A stretch of DNA of 64,000 nt from Prevotella sp. UBA3288 (GCA_002361655.1 DETM01000016.1:14757-78756), one strand, 5' to 3'. Numbered from the stretch's first letter, positions 7,806 to 17,699 are shown. Notes: generated by a model from the letters alone, not told the origin. Program-made: numbers and translations.

Positions 7806-9606
7806 CCATCTTCTTGCCGTTGTGAATATACAGGCCCTTGCCGGGACTGTCCACCGTCTTGCCGTCGATGGTATAATAGCCCTTGTCATGATGTTCGACG
7901 CCCAGGCGGAAGACCTCGGAGACCTTCGTCTGCACATCGTCATCGTCGAACACCATCATGAGCGACTCTGGGGCCACCCCTTCTTGGACGACATGGAGAT
8001 ATGCCTCGCCCACCTGCACGGTCTGAGTGCCGCCCATACGGTTATACTGCTGGCGCTCAGCATCGGTGAGATAGTTGTAGAAAACCTGATCGTTACCTTC
8101 CTGATGGTAGGGTGCGCTCCAACTGTTCCAGTAGCCTCTGACCCCTTCGTCACGACAGTACTCCATCATCCACATGGGTTTGTTCTGCGACTTGTTGATA
8201 TAGAGCATCTCACCGCCATATTCCGCCTCTGCCACGTCGAGCATCCCCCGTGAGCCCATGGCCCGTCCGCCATTGGGGTCGTAGCGTTCGCGTATGGCAA
8301 GCATCTCTTTCATGTGTTCCACACTGATGTCGGCATTACCGCACTCGTAGAAAATGATGCTGGGATAATTGCGCAAATAGATAATAGCATCGCGCATCAC
8401 CTCCTTACGGTCAGTCCATTGCTGTCCACTGGCATCAGCCTCGGCATCGCCGGCTGGCATGGCCTGTATCAGCCCGACCCGGTCGCAGGACTGTACATCC
8501 TGGACCCATGGACAGACGTGCATCCACCGTACGAGATTGCCTCCGGATTTCACCACGAGGTCGTTGCTATAGTCGCTCACCCATGCAGGCACACACTGGC
8601 CTACGCCGGGCCACTCGTTGGTGGTACGCTGGGCATAGCCATGAACTTGCAGCACGCGGTCGTTGAGATAGAACATACCGTTCTTGAACTCTGTCTTACG
8701 GAAACCGGTGGTGGTCACTACCGTGTCTTCGCCGACAATGGTCTTAACCTTATACAGGTAGCCATAGCCCCACGACCAGAAATGGAGACCCCCGACCTGT
8801 TTCTCCGCCTTGAGGACAGTACGGCCGCCTGATGCCTTCAGACTTGCGGGCGCACTCTCAAAACGGGCAACTTCCTGTCCGTCATACTCGGTGATGATGA
8901 CCTTGAGGGGTTCGTCCTGACTGACAGTGAGGTCGTTCTGGACCTCGCTCTCCACACAGATGGTAGCCGTGTGACCGGCGATGTCGAAATCCTTGGCATA
9001 GATATAGACACCCGTCGTTCCCAGATTAGAATAGAGGGGCAGCGTCTGGTGCACCTTGGGGAGCACATGCAGCCATACATTCTTGTTCAGTCCACCATAG
9101 TTGGCGAAGAAATTGGTGCTGTTCCACTGCAGTTTGGAGTTCGTCTGCCGACGGCGATAGGTCCAAGAGTTGTCGGTCTTCACCTCTATGAGGTTCTCAC
9201 CTTCTTTCACCAGAGCGGTGATGTCGAGTCCGAAAGCCATCACGCCATTCTCGCTGTAGCCGGCAGAGCGACCGTTCACCAGCACGTCGGCAGCCATACG
9301 GCAGCCCTCAAACTCCAGCACGACACGCTGGCCTTTGGCCGACTCGGGCAGGGAGAACGTCTTGCGATACCACACGATACCGTCGCTCTGGTCGGAGATA
9401 TAGACACAGAAAGCCTCGTCTTCATTCCAGGCATGGGGCAGCGTGACACGTTCTGTGCCGCTCTTGATGCCTGATGCCAAGTCTTTATAGTCGATCACCC
9501 AGTCGCTGTTGAAGTTATAGACCTCGTGGGCACTACCTGTAACCGGTAACATCTGGCAAGTCACCAACAGCAAACCTGCCAGCAGGATTTTATATGTTTT
9601 CTTCAT
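7777..9606 (-). CDS. Chimeric gene: GH2 N-terminal half with a foreign C-terminal tail
   Basis: Residues 1-505 (counted from the MKKTYKILLAG start at 9606; an ATG at 9612 is also possible) are a signal peptide, the GH2 sugar-binding and Ig-like domains and most of the TIM barrel. Acid/base-type YECGN (Glu421) and WMMEYCRDEG (Glu482, probable nucleophile) are present. At YHQEGN the GH2 sequence stops, and residues 506-609 (from DQVFYNY) are instead the end of a Prevotella-type secreted protein: GEAYLHV, then a Por-like ending GKGLYIHNGKKMV. The missing GH2 C-terminal half is in the gene immediately upstream, one base before the ATG at 9612. The protein keeps both catalytic glutamates but lacks the end of the barrel, so activity on its own is doubtful. 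It overlaps the convergent PL22/GH105 gene by 29 bp. Confidence 0.8.
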   Translation of the reverse strand: MKKTYKILLAGLLLVTCQMLPVTGSAHEVYNFNSDWVIDYKDLASGIKSGTERVTLPHAWNEDEAFCVYISDQSDGIVWYRKTFSLPESAKGQRVVLEFEGCRMAADVLVNGRSAGYSENGVMAFGLDITALVKEGENLIEVKTDNSWTYRRRQTNSKLQWNSTNFFANYGGLNKNVWLHVLPKVHQTLPLYSNLGTTGVYIYAKDFDIAGHTATICVESEVQNDLTVSQDEPLKVIITEYDGQEVARFESAPASLKASGGRTVLKAEKQVGGLHFWSWGYGYLYKVKTIVGEDTVVTTTGFRKTEFKNGMFYLNDRVLQVHGYAQRTTNEWPGVGQCVPAWVSDYSNDLVVKSGGNLVRWMHVCPWVQDVQSCDRVGLIQAMPAGDAEADASGQQWTDRKEVMRDAIIYLRNYPSIIFYECGNADISVEHMKEMLAIRERYDPNGGRAMGSRGMLDVAEAEYGGEMLYINKSQNKPMWMMEYCRDEGVRGYWNSWSAPYHQEGNDQVFYNYLTDAERQQYNRMGGTQTVQVGEAYLHVVQEGVAPESLMMVFDDDDVQTKVSEVFRLGVEHHDKGYYTIDGKTVDSPGKGLYIHNGKKMVRTVSYRRN

Positions 9607-9613
9607 TGTCATA

Positions 9614-11875
9614 CTATTTTAAGAATTCTATCTCTGTAATACTGAGGACATAATTGCCGGAACTGCTGGCTGCGGTGGAGCCATTCAATTCGACGATCTC
9701 ACCGAAAGCGTCACCAGTGGTACTCGCATTAAGCATCTTGATACGATAGGTCTGCGAGGCCGGGGCCTCACTGAGTTTCATACGGACATAGCCCAACGTC
9801 TTCGGGGTATAGCCGCGCCACACCTCGGTATCGCCGGAATAGACAGCGATGGGATAACTGGTAGTGCGGAAGCCTCCCATCTTGGCAGCAATCTCCTTGA
9901 GTTGTACGGCCTCATCGAAGGTAAACTCGATCCATGAGGATGACAGCGTATTACCGCTGGACCAAGTGGTACGCTCGTTGTCATCATAGCACTGCTCGGG
10001 ATTGGCACCACTACCAGTCTTTGCACTCTTCACGGGGACACCCGTCAGTTGCTGGTCGAAAGAGGGTGTCGATGGTGTCTCGCCACGATCGAGCACTGGC
10101 TTCAGACCGTCGACCGGAGCAAAGGTGCTCAGTCCGTTGACAGTCTCGACGGGGAGGGTCGTCAGATCGATGCTGACAGGCGACAGGCCCTCTGCACTGG
10201 CCGTAAGCGTCACGCTACCGGCTTCTGCCAATGAACGAAGCATGACACGGTTGATACCGCTCTGTACGGGCAGCGTGGTGGAAAAGGCATAGTTGTCGTT
10301 GGTCCAACGGGCACCAATGGGCTGTGTAGAACCGTGGGCCACGCCGCCCAGCCACTGAGCAGGGCCGTCAAGGCTGAAGGTCACATCACGGTTGTCTAAC
10401 GGACAGCGGCGACCCTCAGCATCCACAATCTCCACGTCGACTAATGCCACATCGGCTCCATCAGCCTTCCAGCCAGTGGGGTGCTGCATTGCCGTCAGCA
10501 CCAGACGCGCAGGCTCACCGGTGGTTTGCAGCGTGTGGCGGGACTGCTCTTGATGCTGCCCGTCATAGCCGATAGCCGTGAGCGTTCCCGCTGTAAAAGG
10601 CACCTTGTCGAAGATGAACAGGAAGTCGCCATCTTTCCGTGTGGGCTGCAGAACGGTCTCATCGGGCAGGCGCAACTCCACCGCAGGACTGGTAGACACC
10701 ACATAGATGCGGGGAATGGTCTGGCCGCTCTCATAGTTCCAATGACCACAGATATAGGTGTGGGGTTTCAGGTCGTCGACCCAGCCGTCCCACATGGCCT
10801 GATGCACGAAGAAAGCATCCTTGGGAAGGCGCATCGGGTCGACAATGCCGCTGGTTCGGAAATTCTCCACACCACGGCTGTGGGTCTGTGAGTCACTGAA
10901 GATAATCTTCACACCACCGGCATTGACCCTCGTGCCCTGTCCGGGACGCTCCTGGTAGTACTCCTGCCAGCGTCGCACCAACTCGGCAGCAAACTCATCG
11001 CTGTTGTGATGATAGGAGGCGGATGTCACCTCGGCCTCTTCAGCCTTGACTTTCTGTATGGTCATGGCCGGACGAAGCAGATTCTTCCCAATAGGGGTGG
11101 CGGTTTTCATCACGCGGATGTTATAGGTCTTACCGGCCGTACCACGCATCACGACACCGGTCTGACCCGGTACAGCATACACACGCTTCATGGCGACATT
11201 GCCGTCTTGGACTTCGTCTGCTATATAGGCACGCAAATCGGAATTGGTCAGATCGAGGTTGAGGGGCGACGAGAACGAGAAGCAGTCAGAAGGAGCCAAC
11301 AGGCTATACTCCTCGACATCGGGCACAAAACGCGCCGCAACGAGATAGGATTTTACGTTGGACCCGAAGTAATAGACGCCACCTGCCGATGCCTTGTACT
11401 TCATCTCCGTAGGTGTCTTCGTGGATACTACATGCTGCACCTCCGTACCGTTGAACTTCAGGTACATGTAGCGGTCGGCATTATTCTGGGAGCACATCAT
11501 AATGACATAGAGAGTACCGGGAACGGCTGTATGGATGGCGAAACAACAGTCGGTCTTCTTGCTCTGAGGGGCAACAGATGCTGTCATTCCATTCGTATCA
11601 AATACAGGGCCTGCCACATTGGTTCCCACATTCAACACATTCCACTGACTGCCATCACTGAAGGTGCCGGAAAGGGCATTGGACTCGACAGTCAGTGTTC
11701 TGGCACTTGTGGCACGCAAATACATGCCACGGAAATTGGTGAGAGACTGAAAAGTTCTCCCGGCATCATACTGGTCGAACGACCAAAACGACGGTTCGCT
11801 GACCAGTTCATCAGCAGCACTACCTGTCATCACACAAAGGAGCGATAGGCAAACTGAAAGGATAGTTTTCTTCAT
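9614..11875 (-). CDS. Chimeric gene: secreted-protein N-terminus joined to the GH2 C-terminal half with F5/8-type domain
   Basis: The likely start is MKKTILSV at 11875; the frame is open further upstream to 12040 but that part overlaps the esterase gene. Residues 1-286 are a signal peptide, a CBM-like beta-sandwich and a region of the kind that precedes a secretion tail in Prevotella proteins (GQTGVVMRGTAGKTYNIRVM). From about 287 (SYHHNSDEFAAELVRRW) the sequence becomes the C-terminal half of a GH2 enzyme: YYQERPGQGTRV, then AMWDGWVDD and GHWNYESG, then Ig-like domains, and an F5/8 type C (discoidin-like) domain at about 615-720. The catalytic glutamates are absent and are found in the next gene. 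It follows the esterase gene with a 26-bp gap, so it is part of the long operon. Confidence 0.8.
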   Translation of the reverse strand: MKKTILSVCLSLLCVMTGSAADELVSEPSFWSFDQYDAGRTFQSLTNFRGMYLRATSARTLTVESNALSGTFSDGSQWNVLNVGTNVAGPVFDTNGMTASVAPQSKKTDCCFAIHTAVPGTLYVIMMCSQNNADRYMYLKFNGTEVQHVVSTKTPTEMKYKASAGGVYYFGSNVKSYLVAARFVPDVEEYSLLAPSDCFSFSSPLNLDLTNSDLRAYIADEVQDGNVAMKRVYAVPGQTGVVMRGTAGKTYNIRVMKTATPIGKNLLRPAMTIQKVKAEEAEVTSASYHHNSDEFAAELVRRWQEYYQERPGQGTRVNAGGVKIIFSDSQTHSRGVENFRTSGIVDPMRLPKDAFFVHQAMWDGWVDDLKPHTYICGHWNYESGQTIPRIYVVSTSPAVELRLPDETVLQPTRKDGDFLFIFDKVPFTAGTLTAIGYDGQHQEQSRHTLQTTGEPARLVLTAMQHPTGWKADGADVALVDVEIVDAEGRRCPLDNRDVTFSLDGPAQWLGGVAHGSTQPIGARWTNDNYAFSTTLPVQSGINRVMLRSLAEAGSVTLTASAEGLSPVSIDLTTLPVETVNGLSTFAPVDGLKPVLDRGETPSTPSFDQQLTGVPVKSAKTGSGANPEQCYDDNERTTWSSGNTLSSSWIEFTFDEAVQLKEIAAKMGGFRTTSYPIAVYSGDTEVWRGYTPKTLGYVRMKLSEAPASQTYRIKMLNASTTGDAFGEIVELNGSTAASSSGNYVLSITEIEFLK

Positions 11876-11901
11876 AGAGTCTTTATTTAGTAGTTGTTTC
11901 A

Positions 11902-13257
11902 TTATCTTACGGGTTGTAAAAAAAGATACTGTTGCATCCACTGCCAGCATTTGGCCTGACTGGACGGAAAGCGCCAATGGCCGCTCGTGGGCGTCACATC
12001 CCGCTGTTTCGGAGCCTGAATCTCGTTCCATGCTGCCCATACGCTGGTGGGCGAACAGGTGTCGTCGCTATAGCCCCACGACATGAAGGTGGGCACCCGC
12101 AACACCCGGGCGAAGTTGACCACATCGAAATACTGCAGGGTCTCCACCGCCGTCTCGTCAGCCACGGTCGTCCGGCCGTCATTATAGAAACCCGAGAAGA
12201 ACTTTGGCCACCCGCCGGCACGATGGTGCAGGAAACCAGTAAGGTCGCACAAGGCGGGATAGAACGGTGCACACAGTGTGACCTTCTCGTTGAGGGCCGC
12301 CGTGACGATGGTCAGTGCACCACCCTGCGAACCGCCGGTGACGATGACGTTGCGGCCGTCCCATTCAGGCAGTGAGCAGAGGAAATCGACAGCACGGGCA
12401 CAGCCCACATAGACATCCTTATAATAATAGGTATCGCGCGAAGCCATGCCCCGGCTCATATAGCCGTCGCACCGCTGGCGCACCGCCTGGTAGTCATCGT
12501 CGGACAGACGCTGGTCGTTGTCGTGAATCTCAATCTTCAGATAGATGCAGCCATGCTGCGAGAAATAGTCTGAAGGATAAATCCTCTGACTGCCGGCACC
12601 GGGGGGAACAAGGACCACGGGAAAGGAGACTCTCCCCGCGCCCTCACCCGGGGGGAGGGAGCCACTGCGCGGAATGGTCAGGTAGCCCTGCATCCACTTC
12701 TCCTTACCGACACGCAGGCGCACCAGTTTCGTCACGAACTGCTCGTTGGTAGCATCGGGCACGTCGGTATAGGTCGGTTCCAATGGTACCCGACGGGCCT
12801 CCTTCAAAGCCTTCTGCCAGAACGCCTCGAAGTCCTTCGGCATCGGTGTGTAGGTCTTGATCTGCTCGGGAGCGTAGGCCACCTTCACCAGGTCTTTCAT
12901 GGTCTTACCGCCGACACGGAACTCATACTGGCAAGCCAGAAAGCCCGGTTCCTGCATCGTGCCCATACGGAGCAGGGCCTCGCCGCCGACAAAGGTCGTA
13001 GAGTCGTAGCGCGCTGGCAGGAACATCTCCGGCCCCACCTTATAATATATAGTGGTGCCGTCCAGCGGCACGCCGCCCTCACGTGCCACCACCCGGAGCG
13101 TGGCGGGCTGGCCCGGACAATACCTGCTGTCGCCATGATCGGGGGTGGCGACGGTCTCTACGAAAGGCTTTCGGGCATCGCCGAACTCCTGGCGGAACTG
13201 CTGGGCGTGCAGCGTCAGGGCGACGGCACTCACCAGCCATAACAGCGTTTTTCTCAT
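11902..13257 (-). CDS. CE7-like acetyl esterase (acetyl xylan esterase / cephalosporin C deacetylase family)
   Basis: A 451-residue secreted alpha/beta hydrolase (signal peptide 1 to about 19, MRKTLLWL... ending LHAQ). An N-terminal Ig-like domain is followed by the esterase from about 140. The nucleophile sits in GGSQGG (Ser310), the acid in GYSDDTCSP (Asp398 or Asp399) and the base in SGHWRF (His427), giving a complete triad in the family order. It probably removes acetyl groups from RG-I or its side chains; the substrate is inferred from context. A short G/P-rich stretch, SGSLPPGEGAGRVSF, interrupts the conserved run between the IPR strand and FPVVLVPPGAGS and looks like an inserted repeat. 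It lies 33 bp downstream of the GH115 gene, in the same operon. Confidence 0.88.
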   Translation of the reverse strand: MRKTLLWLVSAVALTLHAQQFRQEFGDARKPFVETVATPDHGDSRYCPGQPATLRVVAREGGVPLDGTTIYYKVGPEMFLPARYDSTTFVGGEALLRMGTMQEPGFLACQYEFRVGGKTMKDLVKVAYAPEQIKTYTPMPKDFEAFWQKALKEARRVPLEPTYTDVPDATNEQFVTKLVRLRVGKEKWMQGYLTIPRSGSLPPGEGAGRVSFPVVLVPPGAGSQRIYPSDYFSQHGCIYLKIEIHDNDQRLSDDDYQAVRQRCDGYMSRGMASRDTYYYKDVYVGCARAVDFLCSLPEWDGRNVIVTGGSQGGALTIVTAALNEKVTLCAPFYPALCDLTGFLHHRAGGWPKFFSGFYNDGRTTVADETAVETLQYFDVVNFARVLRVPTFMSWGYSDDTCSPTSVWAAWNEIQAPKQRDVTPTSGHWRFPSSQAKCWQWMQQYLFLQPVR

Positions 13258-13290
13258 TTCGTCATTCTTTATTGTGTGAGAGTTATCAGG

Positions 13291-15666
13291 TTACTTGATC
13301 TCATAAAACGAACGCCCTTTATTGAAGTCGAGCATCCACTGGTCGCAGATGACATGGTCATCGAGGGCCTTGATGGACAACTGATGCTTCCCCGCAGTCA
13401 GCCAGACTGGCGTCTGCTTGAGGGCCTGTCCCCGCAAGACACTCTTCTTCCAGAATTCCGAGCGGTATTTCTCCTTCAGCGAGATGACCACAGGCGCTTG
13501 GTGGTCGATCTGTACGGCATAGCGGAGGTCGCCCTTGTCGCTGGGCTGGGTGGGAATCATGGCGGTATAGAGCACGGCATCGCCCTGATCTTCAGTGGTG
13601 AACGTATAGGTGAGTTCACCGCCCTTGGGCAAGACGACGGCATTCATCGAGTGGCCTAACATCTCGACGGAGTGGACGCCGCGGGTGGCCGACACATAGT
13701 CGCTGGCATTGCGGGCCACCACCTGGCGGCCGCCAACAGTATCAGCAGCCACCGTGGTGCGCACCAGACCGAATACCGGCAGTTGGCGTGGAGCGGCAGA
13801 CATGAGGTGCCGCCACTTGCCACCGTTCATGCTGTTGTAGCGCTCTGTCAACGAGCGTATCTCTTCATAAGCACGACGGCTCTCGACGGCATCGCCTAAC
13901 ATCTTGCGCGACATGGCTGCAGAGGCATGGACGGGATAGAGGACGGCAGCGAAATAAGCATCCTTCAGACGCTGGGGCACCCATCGGGCATAGACATCGG
14001 CCACAGCCTCTATCTTAGCAAAGTCAGCCAGGCGCTGATAGGCCTCAGCGCGGGTAAACTCCGTCGTGGTCGGTACGGACTTGCCGCCGGGGAACTTCTT
14101 CTTGTCGAGTTCGACCTGTGTCCATCCCATAAACTCCGGCTTGCGGATGGCATTCAACCGGTAGTACTCTTTCATGACCGGTGCGACGGCACGCCCCACG
14201 GTGTCGCCGAACTGCATGCACAACCACCGCTGCAGATGCGCCTCAGGGGAACCAGACAATGCTGCGGAAGAACCAGTGAGGTTCTTGCCTTGCAAGCGTC
14301 CTTCGGCCGAGCGAATATCCCACGCCATGTCGAGAAACAACTCCAGGTCGTAGGCCGCCACCTTCGGGTCGTGGACATTGGCTATCCAGAGGCGGCGGCA
14401 GTTGTGATCATAGGCGGCCTTCATCTCGGTATAGATCAGTCCCGGCTGCGTGGTGGAAAGCCAGAGGTGGTCGTGGGGTCGGCCCCAGTAACTGAGGTGA
14501 TAGTAGACGCCTGCGCCACCCTGTCGCTGCTGCTGCTGAGCATCGGGCAGACGGGTCAGATAGCCATAGTTGTCGTCACACCACATCAGCATGACATCAT
14601 CAGGCACCCGCAGGCCGCTCTCGAGAATCTGCAACACCTCTTTATAGGGTATGAAGACCTGCGGCACGTGCGCCACGTCGTTGCTGTAATATCGTTTGAG
14701 CAGTTGTCGCTGGTCGTCGATGACCTGCTGGAGGGCGCGCAGTCGCTCGTCGGGCGTCTTGACGCCTTCCATCGACCCGTCGTGAATGCCGCGCATACCA
14801 ATGGTAAAGAGTTCCTCGCTGCCGCGCACCTCCTTGAGGCGCTGAGCCCAGTACTCGCGCACCTGAGCGCCATTGGTGATATAGTTGTACGGCCCGCGCA
14901 CGTTGACATCCCACTCCGCCACATTGTTGCGCAGCAGCGGCTCACAATGTGACGAACCGATCAGGATGGCGAACGAGTCGGCCATCTGCTTGTTGCCGCT
15001 GACGGTGAAGAAGCCCGCGGTGCCCTCGTGCATGGCGGGCCATAGGGTGTTGGCCCGCAGACGGAGCAGGAGTTCGAAGATCTTCTGATAAGTCTTCGGA
15101 CCGATGACGCCCTTGACGGGATGCGACCCCTGAGCCGCCCGGACAATGGGCTGACGCTCAAAGGTCTGCTGTGCCCACTCACGCAGCGACCAGTCTTCGT
15201 CGTTAATAAAGATGCCACGGTAGGCCACCGACGGTGTGTGGCTGATGCTGAAACCGGCGGGTAGCACCAACCGCTGCTTGCGCTGCGGCACCACATCGCC
15301 CCACCATACCCAGGGCGACACTCCGGCCAGCCGCGACAGTTCGAGCAGCCCGTAGGCCGTGCCGCGGCCGTTATGGCCCTGGACGACTATCTGCCGTCCA
15401 TCGGCGCTGACCGAGAGCGAGAAGCCGTCGTCACTGCCCCGATGCTGGACGATGCGCACGGTGCCATGAGGTTTGGCCTGAGGCCTCAGCCCCGTCACCT
15501 GCTCCATGTCGTCGCAGAACATCCTGATGGCCATCGCCACCACGGGGTCGGCCTTGCCTGCCACCTCATAGGTAACAGGCTGCCGCCCGTCGAACCAAAC
15601 GAGTTGCGCCCTCGCCGCAGACACTGTCATAGCGGTAAGGGCGCAAAAAAGGACGAAACGATTCAT
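13291..15666 (-). CDS. Glycoside hydrolase family 115 (alpha-glucuronidase)
   Basis: A 791-residue exported enzyme (signal peptide MNRFVLFC... ending SAARAQ). The GH115 pattern is clear: an N-terminal alpha/beta domain (NGRGTAYGLLELSRLAGVSPW), then the barrel with FINDEDWSLREWAQ, RLRANTLWPAMHEG, RGIHDGSME and WCDDNYGYLTRLP, a helical bundle, and a C-terminal beta domain ending DQWMLDFNKGRSFYEIK. Family members remove 1,2-linked alpha-glucuronic acid or its 4-O-methyl form from xylan or arabinogalactan. In this setting glucuronic acid on pectin-linked arabinogalactan is a reasonable but unproven target. The stop is 33 bp from the esterase start, and the gene follows SusD by 5 bp, so it is operonic. 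Confidence 0.9.
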   Translation of the reverse strand: MNRFVLFCALTAMTVSAARAQLVWFDGRQPVTYEVAGKADPVVAMAIRMFCDDMEQVTGLRPQAKPHGTVRIVQHRGSDDGFSLSVSADGRQIVVQGHNGRGTAYGLLELSRLAGVSPWVWWGDVVPQRKQRLVLPAGFSISHTPSVAYRGIFINDEDWSLREWAQQTFERQPIVRAAQGSHPVKGVIGPKTYQKIFELLLRLRANTLWPAMHEGTAGFFTVSGNKQMADSFAILIGSSHCEPLLRNNVAEWDVNVRGPYNYITNGAQVREYWAQRLKEVRGSEELFTIGMRGIHDGSMEGVKTPDERLRALQQVIDDQRQLLKRYYSNDVAHVPQVFIPYKEVLQILESGLRVPDDVMLMWCDDNYGYLTRLPDAQQQQRQGGAGVYYHLSYWGRPHDHLWLSTTQPGLIYTEMKAAYDHNCRRLWIANVHDPKVAAYDLELFLDMAWDIRSAEGRLQGKNLTGSSAALSGSPEAHLQRWLCMQFGDTVGRAVAPVMKEYYRLNAIRKPEFMGWTQVELDKKKFPGGKSVPTTTEFTRAEAYQRLADFAKIEAVADVYARWVPQRLKDAYFAAVLYPVHASAAMSRKMLGDAVESRRAYEEIRSLTERYNSMNGGKWRHLMSAAPRQLPVFGLVRTTVAADTVGGRQVVARNASDYVSATRGVHSVEMLGHSMNAVVLPKGGELTYTFTTEDQGDAVLYTAMIPTQPSDKGDLRYAVQIDHQAPVVISLKEKYRSEFWKKSVLRGQALKQTPVWLTAGKHQLSIKALDDHVICDQWMLDFNKGRSFYEIK

Positions 15667-15671
15667 TCAGA

Positions 15672-17699
15672 TCATTTGTAAGGTAGGTACCATTTCTCCT
15701 CCGTCGTAATGCCGGCAGCATTATTCTGCAACTTATTGCTCAGCCAGACATCGCCGAAATTGCCACCATACTGACCTGACTGGTTCTTATGCAGGGCCAG
15801 ACGGCGCAGGTCAGAGAAGCGTGTGCCCTCGAAGGCAAACTCCATGGCATACTCGTCGCAGAGCAGATCCTCCATGGCGTTGATAGAGTCTTCTTTGCAA
15901 TTCGTTATTGTCACTTCTTTGAACTGGGCTTTAAGGGCATCCATCTTCTCTCCTACAACAGTGTTGTAACGATAAGTGGAGAACTCGTCGTCTACAACGC
16001 CTGCACCATGACAATGGATACCGATAATAGCAATGTTGGAGGCTACGTTCTTAAAGATCTCAGAATTCTCCTGCGAGAGGAACGGCAACTCAGTGGTGAG
16101 CAACTTGTAAGACTCGGGCGTCAGATAGTGCTTGTTAGGATCGACATGCGACAATGTCATATCGAGGACTTTGTTACCTTGTTCGTCAACGGAGTCGTTG
16201 CCTTCACTGTCTTTGAGATACACCTCTTCATAACGGAAGTTCACAAGTTGCGACTGCAGACCATTCTTCAGCACGGCAAAAGCGGCATCAGGATAGCCCA
16301 TGCGGTTGATAGCCTCTGCCAGATGGAGCCACACTGTAGCATTGCGATACAGATAGATGTAGGCTGTCGAAGGTTTATGCGTATATACATAGATGGAGTC
16401 AGCCCCACTGCCCTGAGTAACGATGGTGGCACGGGCATCGCCGAAAGGACCACTCTTCACATCGTAGTGACGAGGTATGGTCTGGATATAATCGGCATAA
16501 TAGTAGTACTGGGCAGTACGTGCAAGGTCGCAATAGGCCTGCGACGGCACCACCTGGATGTTTTCGGTCTTGGGACAATTAAATCCGAAAGTCAACTCTG
16601 AGATCACATTACCCCGACGCTCTGTACCATAGTAGTCGTAGCCGAAGGCCGCAGGAATATCCGTAGTCTGTCCGGTGGTGTAGTTGACTGCCATCGGAAT
16701 ATATGATATCACATCACCGGGAGAGGGCGAATGGGTAAATGAATTCCACCATACCGGTACCCCGCCATACAATGAGGCATTCGGTGACGGCTGATAGTCA
16801 GCAGGCCACTCGGTGAAGTTCTTGAAGATAGGACAGTATTGACTATAATACGGCGACAAAGTATTGACATAGTTGACAGAGATATTGGCTACACCGGACT
16901 GACCGGTGTAGCGGAGGTACTGGTAGAAGCACTTCGCAGCCTTGGCATACTCGCCCAGTTCAAGATAGATATCGCCCAACACCACATTCAGCGGCAGGAA
17001 ACACTTGCGAGGGTTGATATACTTAGTCTCATCACCCCAGTTCAATTTACCGATAGAACGCGATGTCAAGTTGAACGTAGGCACCGACAGTTGGTCTTCG
17101 GTATAGCGCGACTTGAGGTTTTCCAACATCTGGGCCTCTCCGGCCAAGATGGTCTGATAATCGGTCATCGAGGTATTGGCATTAATCTGGCCAATAGTGG
17201 TAACAGGCTCCTGGATATAGGGCACCTTACCATACTGTCGGGTCAACTGCAGATAGGCCCACGCACGGAAGGTGGCCACAGCGGCATACTCGTTGATAAC
17301 GACATTGCGAGTACCCGTAGCCAAGGTCGTGTCGCGATGAGCCAGATAGTAGTTACAGTTGTTGATGACCTTGTAGTACAGATACACACTGTCGTACTTG
17401 TTGGTAGCATCGGCCCTGAAGGCAGCCAGCGCCTGCAAGTGGGTAGAAGCCTTGTCGGTAGTCCTCACCAGGTCGCCCCGCATCTCATTCTGGAAATAAT
17501 ACTGATCAGCCAGTTGCTGCATAGCCTGCATGATGCCGTATGCATAGAAGACGGAGTCGGTCTTCTGGTTGAGGGCCGGGTCAAACAACTGACGCGAACT
17601 CTCAGACTCAAGCACATCTTCGCAACCGGTCATGCCCACTGCCAAACCGCAGCACATCAGACCTGCGGCAAGATATTTTCTAATATTGATGGTAATCAT
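15672..17699 (-). CDS. susD: SusD/RagB-family outer-membrane lipoprotein (pair 1)
   Basis: A 675-residue glycan-binding lipoprotein of the SusD family. The lipobox GMTGC puts the lipidated Cys near residue 26, followed by the acidic EDVLESESS segment. TPR-like helices (YAAVATFRAWAYLQLTRQYGKVPYI) and the typical C-terminus (YAMEFAFEGTRFSDLRRLALHK) identify the family. It caps the TonB-dependent transporter encoded 28 bp upstream, and the pair would bind and import RG-I oligosaccharides. The sequence is only distantly like the second SusD here (25243-26976), so the two pairs probably take different ligands. Confidence 0.93.
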   Translation of the reverse strand: MITINIRKYLAAGLMCCGLAVGMTGCEDVLESESSRQLFDPALNQKTDSVFYAYGIMQAMQQLADQYYFQNEMRGDLVRTTDKASTHLQALAAFRADATNKYDSVYLYYKVINNCNYYLAHRDTTLATGTRNVVINEYAAVATFRAWAYLQLTRQYGKVPYIQEPVTTIGQINANTSMTDYQTILAGEAQMLENLKSRYTEDQLSVPTFNLTSRSIGKLNWGDETKYINPRKCFLPLNVVLGDIYLELGEYAKAAKCFYQYLRYTGQSGVANISVNYVNTLSPYYSQYCPIFKNFTEWPADYQPSPNASLYGGVPVWWNSFTHSPSPGDVISYIPMAVNYTTGQTTDIPAAFGYDYYGTERRGNVISELTFGFNCPKTENIQVVPSQAYCDLARTAQYYYYADYIQTIPRHYDVKSGPFGDARATIVTQGSGADSIYVYTHKPSTAYIYLYRNATVWLHLAEAINRMGYPDAAFAVLKNGLQSQLVNFRYEEVYLKDSEGNDSVDEQGNKVLDMTLSHVDPNKHYLTPESYKLLTTELPFLSQENSEIFKNVASNIAIIGIHCHGAGVVDDEFSTYRYNTVVGEKMDALKAQFKEVTITNCKEDSINAMEDLLCDEYAMEFAFEGTRFSDLRRLALHKNQSGQYGGNFGDVWLSNKLQNNAAGITTEEKWYLPYK

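Noticed and set aside
11876-12040. N-terminal extension of the X/GH2 chimera
   Set aside because: The extra 55 codons overlap the esterase gene and show no signal peptide, whereas MKKTILSV at 11875 begins a normal one.
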